Assembly: GCA_027309085.1 (NCBI GenBank)
Contig: DAIDDL010000007.1
Span: 41,301-105,300, forward strand
DNA from: Sulfobacillus sp.
GTDB lineage: Bacteria; Bacillota; Sulfobacillia; Sulfobacillales; Sulfobacillaceae
DNA length: 64,000 nucleotides
Direction: 5' to 3'
Positions 1 to 9,420 of this stretch are shown piece after piece (positions within the stretch are counted from its first letter, which is position 1; every line of letters begins with the position of its first letter). The notes beneath the pieces are model-generated. The model searched no databases. It saw nothing but the letters and a program-made list of their open reading frames with translations, and was not told the DNA's origin. The translations under genes and the position numbers were made by a program.

Positions 1-738
1 CTCAGGCCCCAGTTAGTCATGGCCAGCAGCCTGTATCTCGGGCTGCCGGCAGACACGTTTCGAGAGGCGGCGCTCGCGGTGGAATATATCCACACCTATT
101 CGCTGATTCACGACGACCTGCCCGCCATGGACAATGATGACCTGCGCCGCGGACAGCCTACAGCCCATAAAATGTTCCCGGAAGCGATGGCGATTCTGTC
201 AGGGGACGCTCTCTTGACGGAAGCATTCGTCAAGATGGGGCACTTTCAGGCCGCACGGGCGGAAGATGTTCTCCAGGCAACGACCTACCTGGCCGAAGCT
301 GCGGGCAGGCAAGGACTGATCAGGGGGCAGGTGATGGACCTCGCAGCGGAACGGCAGCCCGTGGACCTGACGGATTTGCAGGATATTCACCGCCATAAAA
401 CAGGTGCTCTCTTTAGGGCCGCGCTGGTGATTCCCGCGATTTTGTCCAGAAACTGGGACGAGCAGGAGTCTCTCCTCCAATTCGGAGAGCACTTTGGGCT
501 GGCTTTTCAAATTGTGGATGACATTTTGAATGTTGTGGGCGACCCTGAGGCTTTGGGAAAAAATGTGGGGACCGACAGCCAACTCGGCAAGGCTACCTAT
601 CCGCGTCTGGTGGGTATTGACCAGGCTCGCCGCCTGGCCGATGACCACCGCATACGGGCCAAGATCGCCATTGGGTCTGGCCCGCAGTCGGACATTTTGC
701 GCAGCCTGGTGGACTTTGCAGTGGACCGTCAGTGGTAG
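1..738 (+). CDS. ispA: Farnesyl/geranylgeranyl diphosphate synthase, 5'-truncated by window edge
   Basis: Short-chain trans-prenyl diphosphate synthase that condenses isopentenyl diphosphate with allylic diphosphates in the cytosol. The frame is open to base 1, where it reads LRPQLV, the usual tail of the GGKRLRP motif, so the true start lies upstream and the ATG at 19 is internal. Both aspartate-rich motifs are visible: HDDLPAMDNDD (first, with its DDxxxxD spacing) and DDILNVVGD (second). A GKNVGTD segment follows. It sits 12 bp before dxs, the supplier of its substrates, as in Bacillus. The N-terminal part is missing only because of the window edge. Exact chain length of the product cannot be read from sequence. 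Confidence 0.93.
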   Translation, partial: LRPQLVMASSLYLGLPADTFREAALAVEYIHTYSLIHDDLPAMDNDDLRRGQPTAHKMFPEAMAILSGDALLTEAFVKMGHFQAARAEDVLQATTYLAEAAGRQGLIRGQVMDLAAERQPVDLTDLQDIHRHKTGALFRAALVIPAILSRNWDEQESLLQFGEHFGLAFQIVDDILNVVGDPEALGKNVGTDSQLGKATYPRLVGIDQARRLADDHRIRAKIAIGSGPQSDILRSLVDFAVDRQW

Positions 739-750
739 GAGGAGAGAGCG

Positions 751-2643
751 ATGGAAGAGAATATGTTGGACTTGATCCAGTCACCCAGTGACATCCGCAA
801 CTGGTCTGTAGCGCAGCTGGAAAAACTGGCCGCCGCGCTACGCCAGGTCATTATTGAAACAACGGCGCAGACAGGAGGCCACATCGGGGCCAGCTTGGGG
901 ACTGTGGAACTGGCCATAGCCCTGCACTATGCATACAATACCCCTTCTGACAAACTCATCTGGGATATTGGCCACCAGGCTTATGCCCATAAACTGCTGA
1001 CGGGACGCTATCAGGAGTTTGGCACGCTGCGCCAGCTGAACGGGCTGTCGGGATTTCTGAAACGCAGGGAAAGCGAGTACGATGTATGGGAAGCCGGGCA
1101 CGCATCAACATCTCTCTCGGCGGCTATGGGCATGGCCAGCGCCCGTGACTTGCGCAAACAGCATTATAAGGTGGCAGCTGTGATTGGAGATGGAGCGCTC
1201 ACGGCTGGGATGGCGTGGGAAGCGATGAATCAAATTGGACAGTCGAAAACTAATCTGGTGATGGTGGTCAATGACAATTCCATGTCCATTGCTCCCAATG
1301 TCGGGGCTTTTTCCCACTATCTGACGGAACTGCGCTCGGCTCCAGCCTATACCCGCATGAAGCAGGAAGTGGAGCAGCTGCTGGATGCGGTGCCGGTTTT
1401 TGGCGGCTCCATCCGGAAAACTTTGGAACGGACGAAAGATGTCCTGCACCATGCGGTGATTCCGCGCAACGTATTCGAGGAATTGGGATTTAAGTATTAC
1501 GGGCCGGTTGACGGTCACAGCTTGACCGACCTCATTTCTGTGCTGCGCAACGCCCAAACGGTCGAGGGGCCTGTGGTTGTGCATGTGATCACCCAAAAGG
1601 GGCATGGATATCTTCCTGCCGAACAGAGGCCAGGCGAATTTCACGGACCAGGACCATTTGAGATTGAGTCCGGCCAATTCATTAAAAAGCCGCAGCCGCC
1701 CTCATACAGCCATGTATTCAGCCAGACCCTGGTAGATTTGGCCCACGGTCATCCTGAAATTGTAGTGATTACAGCGGCAATGCCCGATGGCACGAAGCTG
1801 GACCTGTTTCAAAAAGCTTTTCCCGAACGATTTTTTGACGTGGGCATTGCCGAGCAGCATGCTGCGACTTTTGCGGCGGGCCTGGCTGCGGGCGGGATGC
1901 GGCCGGTGTTTGCGGTATACAGCACCTTTCTTCAGAGAGCCTATGACCAGGTGGTGCACGATGTGTGCCACCAGGACCTGCCCGTCATTTTCGGCATCGA
2001 CCGTGCGGGGCTTGTAGGGGCCGACGGAGCCACGCACCAAGGAATTTATGATATCAGCTTCCTGCGTGCCGTGCCCAACATTGAAATTGCTATGGGGAAA
2101 GATGAGCAGGAATTGCGGCAGCTGCTGGCCGGAGCCTTTGACAGGCCCCACCCGGTAGCCCTGCGCTATCCACGTGGCGCCACCAGAGGGCTCGACTTGA
2201 CGCTGCCACTGAAACCCATTCCCTGGGGAACCGGCGAGTGGCTCGAGCATGGCCGCGATGTGACAATTGTGGCTTTAGGCCCGGTAGTATATCAAGCTTT
2301 GGCCGCACGGGAAATTCTGGAGGCAGAAGGCTACCATGTCGGGGTCATCAACGCCAGGTTTGTCAAACCGCTGGATACCGCACTGTTGGGGGCTGCCGCC
2401 GCTGAGAGCCGGGCCCTGTTGACTTTGGAAGAGCATGCTGTGGCCGGTGGATTCGGTTCGGCTGTCAACGAGTGGGCAAATGCCGCCCAGGTGGCCATTC
2501 CGATATTCAATGCCGGCTTGCCCGATGAATTTATTGATCACGGCGCCGTGGATTACTATCTGAATCTCTTTGAATTAAATGCCGATGGGTTGGCGCGGAG
2601 GGTGAGAAATTGGCTTCCCCTAAAGAAAACCGCCGAAAGATAG
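751..2643 (+). CDS. dxs: 1-deoxy-D-xylulose-5-phosphate synthase
   Basis: First enzyme of the MEP isoprenoid pathway: pyruvate plus glyceraldehyde 3-phosphate give DXP, using thiamine diphosphate. The 630-residue length matches the family. Visible marks are the early HIGASLG and IGHQAYAHK segments, the TPP-binding GDGALTAGM...NDNSMSI region, the catalytic-glutamate segment VGIAEQHAATFAAG, and DRAGLVGADGATHQG in the pyrimidine-binding half. The ATG at 751 has GGAGGAGAG just upstream; a second ATG at 766 is possible. The 3' end overlaps tlyA by 34 bp, suggesting one transcript with ispA and tlyA. Confidence 0.97.
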   Translation: MEENMLDLIQSPSDIRNWSVAQLEKLAAALRQVIIETTAQTGGHIGASLGTVELAIALHYAYNTPSDKLIWDIGHQAYAHKLLTGRYQEFGTLRQLNGLSGFLKRRESEYDVWEAGHASTSLSAAMGMASARDLRKQHYKVAAVIGDGALTAGMAWEAMNQIGQSKTNLVMVVNDNSMSIAPNVGAFSHYLTELRSAPAYTRMKQEVEQLLDAVPVFGGSIRKTLERTKDVLHHAVIPRNVFEELGFKYYGPVDGHSLTDLISVLRNAQTVEGPVVVHVITQKGHGYLPAEQRPGEFHGPGPFEIESGQFIKKPQPPSYSHVFSQTLVDLAHGHPEIVVITAAMPDGTKLDLFQKAFPERFFDVGIAEQHAATFAAGLAAGGMRPVFAVYSTFLQRAYDQVVHDVCHQDLPVIFGIDRAGLVGADGATHQGIYDISFLRAVPNIEIAMGKDEQELRQLLAGAFDRPHPVALRYPRGATRGLDLTLPLKPIPWGTGEWLEHGRDVTIVALGPVVYQALAAREILEAEGYHVGVINARFVKPLDTALLGAAAAESRALLTLEEHAVAGGFGSAVNEWANAAQVAIPIFNAGLPDEFIDHGAVDYYLNLFELNADGLARRVRNWLPLKKTAER

Positions 2644-3461
2644 GCCGGCCGGATTCCCGCCTGGACCGGGTGATGGTGGCGCAGGGGCTGGCGCCGACGC
2701 GGGCCAAGGCCCAAGCCCTGATTATGGCCGGACATGTTCGGGTGAATGATACGGTAGTGACCAAAGCGGGCACTGCAGTCAAAGAGGATGACCGGCTGAA
2801 AGTCCAGGGCATCTTGAATCCTTATGCCAGCCGCGGCGGGCTGAAACTTGAGGGAGCCCTGAAGGCCTTCGCGATGGACCCGCGGGGGTGGAACATTGTC
2901 GATGTGGGAGCATCAACGGGTGGGTTCACGGACTGCTGGCTCCAGCATGGAGCAAACCATGTGTGGGCGGTGGATGTGGGCTATGGTCAGCTCGACTGGC
3001 GCCTGCGCAACGATCCGCGGGTCACGGTGCTTGAGCGCACCAACGCCCGCTGGCTGACCCGGCAGGACTTGTCCTCGCCAGAGCTGCTGGACGCAGCGTC
3101 CATCGATGCGTCGTTTATCGGGATGGCGCTCTTGCTGCAGCCCCTTCTATCGATTCTGAAGCCCGGCGGGCTGGTGGTCGGGCTTGTGAAGCCGCAGTTC
3201 GAAGCTGGCCGCACGAAGGTCGGCAAAGGCGGAGTGGTCCGCGACCGGGCGGTGCATGAGGAAGTGCTGACCCGATTTGCCGCTCAAGTGGAAACGGCTG
3301 GGTATGCTCTCTTGGGTCTGGCGCCGTCGCCCATCCGCGGTCCAGAAGGGAATATTGAGTTTCTCAGTTTGCTGGCTGTCGGGACGCCTCCTTACGCTGT
3401 GATAGCGCCAAATATCAGCCAAGTCGTCGACTTGGCATGGGGAGGGGGGGAGGCGCTGTGA
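2610..3461 (+). CDS. tlyA: TlyA-family rRNA 2'-O-methyltransferase (S4 + FtsJ-like domain)
   Basis: Member of the TlyA/YqxC family; characterised members methylate 2'-OH of cytidines in 16S and 23S rRNA. Starts with TTG at 2610, inside dxs, with GGAGGGTGAG at good spacing. An S4 RNA-binding domain occupies about residues 10-70 (RLDRVMVAQGLAPTRAKAQA). The Rossmann methyltransferase part carries the SAM loop DVGASTGGFTDCW and later GLVKPQFEAGR. In Bacillus the same gene lies between dxs and ahrC. The 283-residue length is typical. Old hemolysin annotations of this family are not supported by anything seen here. Confidence 0.93.
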   Translation: MASPKENRRKIGRPDSRLDRVMVAQGLAPTRAKAQALIMAGHVRVNDTVVTKAGTAVKEDDRLKVQGILNPYASRGGLKLEGALKAFAMDPRGWNIVDVGASTGGFTDCWLQHGANHVWAVDVGYGQLDWRLRNDPRVTVLERTNARWLTRQDLSSPELLDAASIDASFIGMALLLQPLLSILKPGGLVVGLVKPQFEAGRTKVGKGGVVRDRAVHEEVLTRFAAQVETAGYALLGLAPSPIRGPEGNIEFLSLLAVGTPPYAVIAPNISQVVDLAWGGGEAL

Positions 3462-4312
3462 AACGCCTCATGATTTGGCCGAATCCGGATAAAGATCAAG
3501 TGCGGGGCTTAACAGGAAAAATTTGGAATTGGGCGGTTCAAAACGAAATTGCTGTCATTATCCCTGCGGTCCTCGCTGAAGCGGCAGGGTATCCTGATCT
3601 GGGAAGAGATCTTGAAACATTGGAAGCAGGAAGTGTCGACGGGATCGTGGTGCTAGGCGGAGACGGGACGCTCCTGCATGCGGCGAAAGCGCTAGCATGG
3701 CTCAATTGTCCTATTTTGGGGGTAAATCTGGGGCATTTGGGATTTTTAACTGAAGTTGAGGTGCCAGACTTATTGCCTGCGCTGACGGCAATGGTCAATA
3801 ATCAGTATGAGATCGATCAGCGGCGCCTGCTGACGGCGCGGGTGATGCGGGGATCCCAGGAGCTGGCGCGGTTTGAAGCCATGAACGATGTGGTGGTGAA
3901 TAAAGGTCCATTTGCCCGCTTGATTAATCTGGAGACCTTTGTTGATGAAGCGTATGTTACCACATACCCAGCCGATGGTCTGATTGTGGCGTCGCCTACG
4001 GGATCCACAGCCTACTCACTGTCGGCTGGAGGGCCGATTCTGAGCCCGGCCCTGAGTGTCATGGTGGTGACACCGATTTGCCCGCATTCTTTTTTTGACC
4101 GCTCCATTGTGATTAATGGCGGCCAGCAAGTAAAAATACGGGTTCGGGCGATGCACCGCGACACGCTTGTCACGGTGGATGGCCAGGAGACCCATCCGCT
4201 GGAAGATGGTGATGAGGTGCTTGTGGAGACCAGTTCGACGACGATACGGCTATTGCGTCGCCCTGGTTGGAGCTTTTTCCAAGTTCTACGGGGGTGGCGA
4301 AAGGGGCATTAA
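3458..4312 (+). CDS. nadK: NAD kinase
   Basis: Phosphorylates NAD to NADP. The family motifs are all present: GGDGTLLHA, NLGHLGFLTE, NDVVVNKG and SPTGSTAYSLSAGGP. An ATG at 3437 is also in frame, but it would place the purine-rich Shine-Dalgarno run (3440-3453) inside the gene. The GTG at 3458 sits 4 bp after that run, overlaps the tlyA TGA (3459-3461), and gives the N-terminus VKRLMIWPNPDK. That implies translational coupling to tlyA. Length is about 284 residues, normal for the family. Confidence 0.95.
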   Translation: MKRLMIWPNPDKDQVRGLTGKIWNWAVQNEIAVIIPAVLAEAAGYPDLGRDLETLEAGSVDGIVVLGGDGTLLHAAKALAWLNCPILGVNLGHLGFLTEVEVPDLLPALTAMVNNQYEIDQRRLLTARVMRGSQELARFEAMNDVVVNKGPFARLINLETFVDEAYVTTYPADGLIVASPTGSTAYSLSAGGPILSPALSVMVVTPICPHSFFDRSIVINGGQQVKIRVRAMHRDTLVTVDGQETHPLEDGDEVLVETSSTTIRLLRRPGWSFFQVLRGWRKGH

Positions 4313-4318
4313 GTATTT

Positions 4319-4774
4319 ATGCGTCACGATAAACGCACGCGTCAGTCATTGATTCAGGAAATTATTACGCAGCGGGCGGTACAAACGCAGGAGGAACTCT
4401 CGGAAATTTTGGCATCCCAGGGGATGCCAGCGACCCAAGCCACGATTTCCCGGGATATTAAGGACCTAGGGCTCATTAAAGTCCCTTATCAGGATACGCA
4501 CCGCTACGCTTTGCCCGAAGACCGCGGCATTGGCGCTACCCGGGACCGGCTGCGGAGACTTCTGCGCGAAGTGCTGACGGGCTACACCGTCAGCGAGAAC
4601 CTGGTGGTGGTCAAAACGCTTACGGCCGGAGCGGAAGTGGTGTCCGAAGCTATCGATAAGATGGACTGGCCGGAAGTGGTGGGCACATTAGCGGGAGAAA
4701 ATACGGTGCTCGTAGTCGCCCGCTCCAAAGATGACGCACCGCGTCTGGCTACGCGTCTGGATGATCTGCGATGA
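4319..4774 (+). CDS. argR: Arginine repressor ArgR/AhrC
   Basis: Arginine-responsive hexameric transcription factor controlling arginine synthesis and catabolism. The N-terminal winged helix (about residues 8-60) contains TQEELSEILASQGM and ATISRDIKDLGL. The C-terminal oligomerisation and arginine-binding half has GTLAGENTVLVVAR, close to the family GT(I/L)AGDDT motif. At 151 residues it is the standard size. It starts 6 bp after nadK, and recN starts 13 bp after it, the conserved argR-recN pairing of Firmicutes. The ATG at 4319 has little Shine-Dalgarno sequence, so coupling with nadK may matter. Confidence 0.96.
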   Translation: MRHDKRTRQSLIQEIITQRAVQTQEELSEILASQGMPATQATISRDIKDLGLIKVPYQDTHRYALPEDRGIGATRDRLRRLLREVLTGYTVSENLVVVKTLTAGAEVVSEAIDKMDWPEVVGTLAGENTVLVVARSKDDAPRLATRLDDLR

Positions 4775-4787
4775 ATGGACGGATGCT

Positions 4788-6449
4788 ATGCTAAGCGCAT
4801 TAAGGGTGGAGAACTTCGGGATCATCCAGCAGGCCGAAATTACTTTGGCGCCCGGATTTACGGCCGTGACGGGAGAGTCCGGTTCGGGAAAATCGCTGCT
4901 GCTGACGGCAGTGCCCGCAGTGTTGGGGCTGGCAGGCAATGCGGACCAAGTAGGCCCATTCGCCGCAAGTTTCCGCCTGAGGGCAGCGTTCTCTGTGTCT
5001 TCTTCCCACCCCCTGTGGGCAGGACTCCACCAGTGGGGTGTTGAAGATGACGATGTGCTGATCGTGCAGCGTGACATGACGAGGGAGGGGCGCTCCATTT
5101 ACCGCGTGCAGGGGCAGATTGTGCCGCGCCAGGCGGTCCGGGAACTAGCCCCGGAACTGATTGACTATAGCGGCCAGCACCATGCCTTACGGTTGTTCGA
5201 GCCATCGGCGCTGCTGGTGTGGCTGGACCATTACGGCCAGCTTGACAGCTTGCGGGACCGGGTGGACAGCGCCTACCAAGTCTGGCGGGCGGAAAAAGCG
5301 GCCTGGCAGGAGATGATGCGGGGAGCGCGGGATGAGGAGACGATGGCGGCCAAGTCCCAGGAATTCGCGGACTTGGCGGCATTGGGTCTGGAGATCGGGG
5401 AAGAGGAACATCTAAGCCGGGAACTGGTCAGGCTTCACTCCCGCCAGCAACTGTTGGAGGGCTATCAAACCCTGAGCCAGATTGTGGACGGAGTGGATGG
5501 GGTCAGTCTAGTCTCCCAGTTGGACAGGACCCGGCGCCAAGTTGAAGGGCTTAAGCGTCTCGATTCCGCCGCGGGCCTGCTGGAGGGCCTGATCGGGCAA
5601 GCGCAGGATGTGGTGGATGAATTTCGGCTCGCTCTGAGTGAATGGGCCAGCAGCTTAGAGCAGGGCCCTGACCGGCTGGAGGAAATGGAAGCGCGCGCCA
5701 GTGACCTGGCGCGGGTGAAAAGGCGTTACGGCATGACCGTAGCGGAGGTCATCCAGTACGCCGAATCGCTGCATAAAGAAATTCAAGGGTGGGAAAATTT
5801 GGAGTGGGACCTCCACGTGGCTGAGCGGCGGGCGCACGACGCCGAACAGGCCTACCGGACGGTAGCCCAGGATCTGTCAGGCAGGAGGCGGGAAGCGGCC
5901 GAGGAGGTAGGCCAGCGGCTGAATGGGCTGATCCGGGAAATGGAGATGCCGCACGCCCGCGTGCAATTTGTTTTGGACACGGCGGAGCCGTCTGCTGCAG
6001 GGACTGACCGGGCGGGGCTCCTGTTTGCCTCCTCGGCCAAGCAGGAACTGCGCGTAGCCAGCAAGGTGGCCTCTGGTGGGGAATTGGCTCGAATTGCCTT
6101 GGCTATGGCCGTTCTCAGCGGGGGAAAAGGTGACGTGACGTTAATCTTTGATGAGCTTGATGCGGGATTGGGGGGAGAAAGCGCTGCCCGTGTCGGCGCG
6201 TTGCTGCGGGAACTGGGACGGAGCCGGCAGGTTGTCGCCATCAGCCACCAGCCGTCGGTTGCGACCCAGGCGGCAGACCAGTGGCTGGTGGTCCGCATGG
6301 CGGAAGACTCCATGGTCCGCTCTGTAGTGAAGCGGGTTCGGGGGGCGGAGAGGGAAAGGGAGATTGCGCGGATGCTCAGTGGCCATGCGGACCTCGTGGC
6401 CCTGGAGCATGCAAGGCATCTCTTAAGCGAGGGGGAAGAGGGTGACTAG
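4788..6449 (+). CDS. recN: DNA repair protein RecN (SMC-like ATPase)
   Basis: SMC-like ATPase acting early in double-strand break repair. Walker A is GESGSGKS near the N-terminus, the ABC signature is SGGELARIALA, and Walker B is TLIFDELDAGLGG followed by ISHQPSVATQAADQW. A long helical middle section (about residues 150-400) fits the coiled-coil arm. The ATG at 4788 gives 553 residues and the canonical LSALRVENFGIIQQ start; the longer in-frame opening at 4731 overlaps argR and looks spurious. Its last 8 bp overlap the next gene. Confidence 0.95.
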   Translation: MLSALRVENFGIIQQAEITLAPGFTAVTGESGSGKSLLLTAVPAVLGLAGNADQVGPFAASFRLRAAFSVSSSHPLWAGLHQWGVEDDDVLIVQRDMTREGRSIYRVQGQIVPRQAVRELAPELIDYSGQHHALRLFEPSALLVWLDHYGQLDSLRDRVDSAYQVWRAEKAAWQEMMRGARDEETMAAKSQEFADLAALGLEIGEEEHLSRELVRLHSRQQLLEGYQTLSQIVDGVDGVSLVSQLDRTRRQVEGLKRLDSAAGLLEGLIGQAQDVVDEFRLALSEWASSLEQGPDRLEEMEARASDLARVKRRYGMTVAEVIQYAESLHKEIQGWENLEWDLHVAERRAHDAEQAYRTVAQDLSGRRREAAEEVGQRLNGLIREMEMPHARVQFVLDTAEPSAAGTDRAGLLFASSAKQELRVASKVASGGELARIALAMAVLSGGKGDVTLIFDELDAGLGGESAARVGALLRELGRSRQVVAISHQPSVATQAADQWLVVRMAEDSMVRSVVKRVRGAEREREIARMLSGHADLVALEHARHLLSEGEEGD

Positions 6450-6888
6450 CACTATAGTGCAATGGCTGGACCATGGCAACCGCATCCTGATCGGCGCGCT
6501 TACGGCAGCGCTTACCGCCCAGCTCTTGAAGTTTCTGATCTACGCGGCGAGCCGCCGGCGTCCCCGCTACGAGCGCCTCTTCGGCGCGGGAGGCATGCCC
6601 TCTTCGCATTCGGCCATGGTGGCGGCGCTTGTATTCTCCATAGCCTCCCGGTATGGGTGGAAGTCGCCCGGGTTTGCGATCAGCTGTGTTTTCGGCCTGA
6701 TTGTGCTCTATGATGCCATGAGTGTCCGCCGGACCGTAGGGCTGCAGTCGCGCTACCTGAACCGCTTATCCCGGTCAGACGATTATCCTGATGAGACGCA
6801 GTCGCTGCCGGAATTTGTGGGGCACACCCCGGCTGAAGTGATTGCTGGCACACTGTGGGGTTTGATGATCAGTCGGATCTTTTATTAA
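6442..6888 (+). CDS. Divergent PAP2-family (DUF212/YuiD-like) membrane protein
   Basis: A 148-residue integral membrane protein of the acid phosphatase/vanadium-haloperoxidase-related YuiD group. Seen: hydrophobic segments around residues 14-30, 60-85 and 125-145, and the hallmark GGMPSSHSAMVAAL motif followed by LYDAMSVRRTVG. The family is widespread in Firmicutes and lacks an agreed substrate; lipid-phosphate phosphatase activity is only assumed. GTG start at 6442 overlaps the end of recN, with GGGGGAAGAGG as ribosome-binding site, so it is probably translated from the recN message. Confidence 0.85.
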   Translation: MTSTIVQWLDHGNRILIGALTAALTAQLLKFLIYAASRRRPRYERLFGAGGMPSSHSAMVAALVFSIASRYGWKSPGFAISCVFGLIVLYDAMSVRRTVGLQSRYLNRLSRSDDYPDETQSLPEFVGHTPAEVIAGTLWGLMISRIFY

Positions 6889-6909
6889 ACAGCACCAAGC
6901 AAGGAGCGT

Positions 6910-7968
6910 ATGATGCGGGTACTCATTGCAAGTCTGCCGATTGGCACGGGGCATGACATTGCCGCGCGCGCACTCGCGGAGGCCTGCCTGCAGCGGGGAA
7001 TGACGGTAGAGTTTTCGGAACATCTGGTGGGCCGGGCCCGGATAGAAACCGGTCTCTATTTTTGGGCCTTGAAGTATCTGCCCAGGCAGTATGGCACGGT
7101 CTTTCGCTGGGAGGACCGGACGGGGTTTCACTGGGAAGCCCACCGCCGCCACTGGATGCAGGTCGGCACTGAAATACTTTCCCACGTTTATGACCTGTAT
7201 GAGCCTGATGTTATATTGGCGACACACCCGTTTGCTTTAAACGCCTGGGCGGGGGTCAAGGAAAAGAGGCAGGCATTTAAACTGGTGGCGGTTCTCACAG
7301 ACTTGTCTGTACACCGCTTCTGGTACGAGCCTCTGGCGGATGCCTATACGGTGTGGTTCCCAGAACAGGTGAAAGACTTAACGCGGTTTGGGATAGATAG
7401 CAAGATAGTATGGCAGACGGGCATCCCCATCCGGTCATCCTTTCGGGACCCCGCATGGGAATTGCCCCTGTACTCCAAGGACCCGATTGTCCTGTTGGGA
7501 GGAGGGCTGGGCATGGGTCCGTACTACCGAATTTTGAAGAGATTGGCTGCCCTCGACTATCCGGTTGTCGCCGTCTGCGGACACAACGAGCGCCTGCACT
7601 GGCAGCTGGACCAGCGGAGCTGGCCTGATACGGTCAGCATTGTCGGCTACGTGGAAAAAATGCCGCTGCTGCTGCGCCACGCCCGTCTGGTTGTTGGGAA
7701 ACCGGGTGGTGTGACGGCTGCGGAAGTGGCACAATCCCAGGTGCCGTGGATCCTGACCCACTGGATTACCGGTCAAGAAGAGGCTAACCGCGACCGGCTC
7801 GTCGATCATGACATGGCCGTCCGGGGAGACAAGGATCGCCTCGACGCATGGGTGCGCACTCTCCTACCAGAAGAATCCCCCGCGAGGCGGAAAATTATGC
7901 AGGCACAAGACAATTGGGCGCGTCCTCACGCCGCCCAGGATATTGCCCTGCGCTTGCAGGAACTGTAA
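6910..7968 (+). CDS. MGDG synthase-type glycosyltransferase (GT28)
   Basis: Resembles bacterial diacylglycerol glycosyltransferases and MurG-like GT28 enzymes. The N-terminal SLPIGTGHDIAARAL is the MGDG-synthase start motif; DVILATHPF and LTDLSVHRFW follow; the C-terminal half has GGGLGMG and VVGKPGGVTAAE, the nucleotide-sugar binding loop. About 352 residues. Likely adds a sugar from a UDP-sugar to a membrane lipid on the cytoplasmic face; donor and acceptor cannot be read. Tandem ATGs at 6910 and 6913 follow AAGGAG. It stands between a PAP2-like membrane protein and spoIVB, so a role in sporulation membranes is possible but inferred. Confidence 0.8.
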   Translation: MMRVLIASLPIGTGHDIAARALAEACLQRGMTVEFSEHLVGRARIETGLYFWALKYLPRQYGTVFRWEDRTGFHWEAHRRHWMQVGTEILSHVYDLYEPDVILATHPFALNAWAGVKEKRQAFKLVAVLTDLSVHRFWYEPLADAYTVWFPEQVKDLTRFGIDSKIVWQTGIPIRSSFRDPAWELPLYSKDPIVLLGGGLGMGPYYRILKRLAALDYPVVAVCGHNERLHWQLDQRSWPDTVSIVGYVEKMPLLLRHARLVVGKPGGVTAAEVAQSQVPWILTHWITGQEEANRDRLVDHDMAVRGDKDRLDAWVRTLLPEESPARRKIMQAQDNWARPHAAQDIALRLQEL

Positions 7969-8018
7969 AAAACATTCCCGGACCAAAAAATTCTTCCCCT
8001 CTTGTGGAATTCGGTCGC

Positions 8019-8052
8019 CCGTCTGCGCCAGACGGCGGCTGTTCTTATTTTG
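8019..8052 (+). terminator. Probable intrinsic terminator after the glycosyltransferase
   Basis: CCGTCTG (8019-8025) pairs with CAGACGG (8029-8035) across a 3-nt loop and is followed by a T-rich stretch. It lies 50 bp after the glycosyltransferase stop and before spoIVB. Confidence 0.45.
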
Positions 8053-8150
8053 CGCTGGATGCGGAGACAGGGTCTGGGGATATTCCCGGGCATGAATTGC
8101 ACTCATTTCCGGGACCTTAATAGGGTGAGAGGAACGGGGAGGTGAAAGGC

Positions 8151-9407
8151 ATGGGACAGCGCTTCTGGACGAGAAGACGGGTCATCGGATTGGTTGGGGC
8201 AGCACTGACAGTGGCCGCGGGTTTGTCCAAACCGGTGCAGAAACTGGCGGCCTTGCCGGATGCCGTTATGGTGCCGCAGGGGCAAAGAATCACTGTGCCG
8301 TGGAGTTCGTGGATTTCCCTGTCTGCGGCTCCGGCCGATCCTGTCAGCATTTCCGGGAATGCCGCGAGCATTCACGGGGTCAGCCCGGGGCGGTTTATCA
8401 TCCGCACGAGGCTTTTGGGGTGGCTTCCTTGGAGACAAGTGCCGGTGGAGGTCACGAAACCCCTATATGAAGTGCCAGGGGGCGAATCTATGGGTGTACT
8501 GGTCAACACCAAGGGCCTGGTGGTGACCCAGTATGCTCCCATCCTCACCCGCGGCCGGTGGACCGACCCAGCGGAGCTGGCGGGCATTGACAAAGGAGAC
8601 ATCATTGTTCAAATCAATCACCGCCCCGTTTATGCCGACAGCGCCCTGGAACGGGCGGTCCAGAGCGCTGGGCGCAAGCACCAGGATGTTGAACTGGGGG
8701 TGCAGGGCAGTCGGAGCTTTCATATCCGCCGTGTGCGGCCCATCTGGTCCAATCAGCATTTTCGCTGGCAAATTGGCGTGCTGGTGCAAGATGGGGCGAG
8801 CGGGGTGGGCACTTTAACCTTCTATAATCCCGGGACCCTGCAGTATGCCGCTTTGGGACACAGCATCACCGACGGGCTGACCCGGGCACCGGTGGAGGTG
8901 CACTCAGGACGGGTAACCGGTGCTGATATTGTGGGGGTCATCTCCGGGACCGCAAATACCCCGGGCCAAAAAATTGGCGTCCTCACCACCGGCGCGGACG
9001 TTCAGGGGACCGTGATACACAACGGGGTGTTTGGCATTACAGGACATTTGAACCACCGGCCATCCGGGAAAAAAGGAGTGCCGTTGCCGGTGGCTCTGCC
9101 CGACCAGGTGCACCCTGGTCCCGCCACGATTGTGACAGTGCTTCACGGACAGCGTACGGCTTCGTATGCTGTCCGCATTCTGAAGACCTACCCCCAGTGG
9201 GTCCCGCATACCAAGGGCCTGCTGTTTGAAGTGGATGACAGCCGCCTCCTCCAGGAGGCGGGGGGAGTCATCCAAGGCATGAGCGGCAGTCCGATTATTC
9301 AAAATGGCCGCATCGTGGGCGCGGTGACGCACGTGCTGATTAACCGCCCGTCACTGGGTTACGGATGCTATGCGTATTGGATGGCCAAACAAAAATCTTT
9401 GGCTTAA
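8151..9407 (+). CDS. spoIVB: SpoIVB peptidase (stage IV sporulation protein B)
   Basis: Forespore-secreted serine peptidase that cleaves SpoIVFA to release SigK processing. An N-terminal hydrophobic segment (about residues 10-30) acts as secretion signal or anchor. A PDZ domain follows at roughly 100-190, with GIDKGDIIVQINHRPV. The peptidase half shows ALGHSITD (catalytic His) and IQGMSGSPIIQNG (catalytic Ser), then VGAVTHVLIN and GYGCYAYWM, which are diagnostic of SpoIVB. The ATG at 8151 has GGGGAGGTG 6 bp upstream; the GTG at 8142 lies inside that ribosome-binding site. Placement directly before spo0A matches Bacillus. Confidence 0.95.
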   Translation: MGQRFWTRRRVIGLVGAALTVAAGLSKPVQKLAALPDAVMVPQGQRITVPWSSWISLSAAPADPVSISGNAASIHGVSPGRFIIRTRLLGWLPWRQVPVEVTKPLYEVPGGESMGVLVNTKGLVVTQYAPILTRGRWTDPAELAGIDKGDIIVQINHRPVYADSALERAVQSAGRKHQDVELGVQGSRSFHIRRVRPIWSNQHFRWQIGVLVQDGASGVGTLTFYNPGTLQYAALGHSITDGLTRAPVEVHSGRVTGADIVGVISGTANTPGQKIGVLTTGADVQGTVIHNGVFGITGHLNHRPSGKKGVPLPVALPDQVHPGPATIVTVLHGQRTASYAVRILKTYPQWVPHTKGLLFEVDDSRLLQEAGGVIQGMSGSPIIQNGRIVGAVTHVLINRPSLGYGCYAYWMAKQKSLA

Positions 9408-9420
9408 AGCATATTTGGCA

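Noticed and set aside
199..648. Minus-strand open frame across ispA
   Set aside because: It lies wholly inside a clear prenyl synthase and has no ribosome-binding site or family features.
3437..3457. Upstream ATG of nadK
   Set aside because: It would place the Shine-Dalgarno run inside the gene; the GTG at 3458 overlaps the tlyA stop and fits better.
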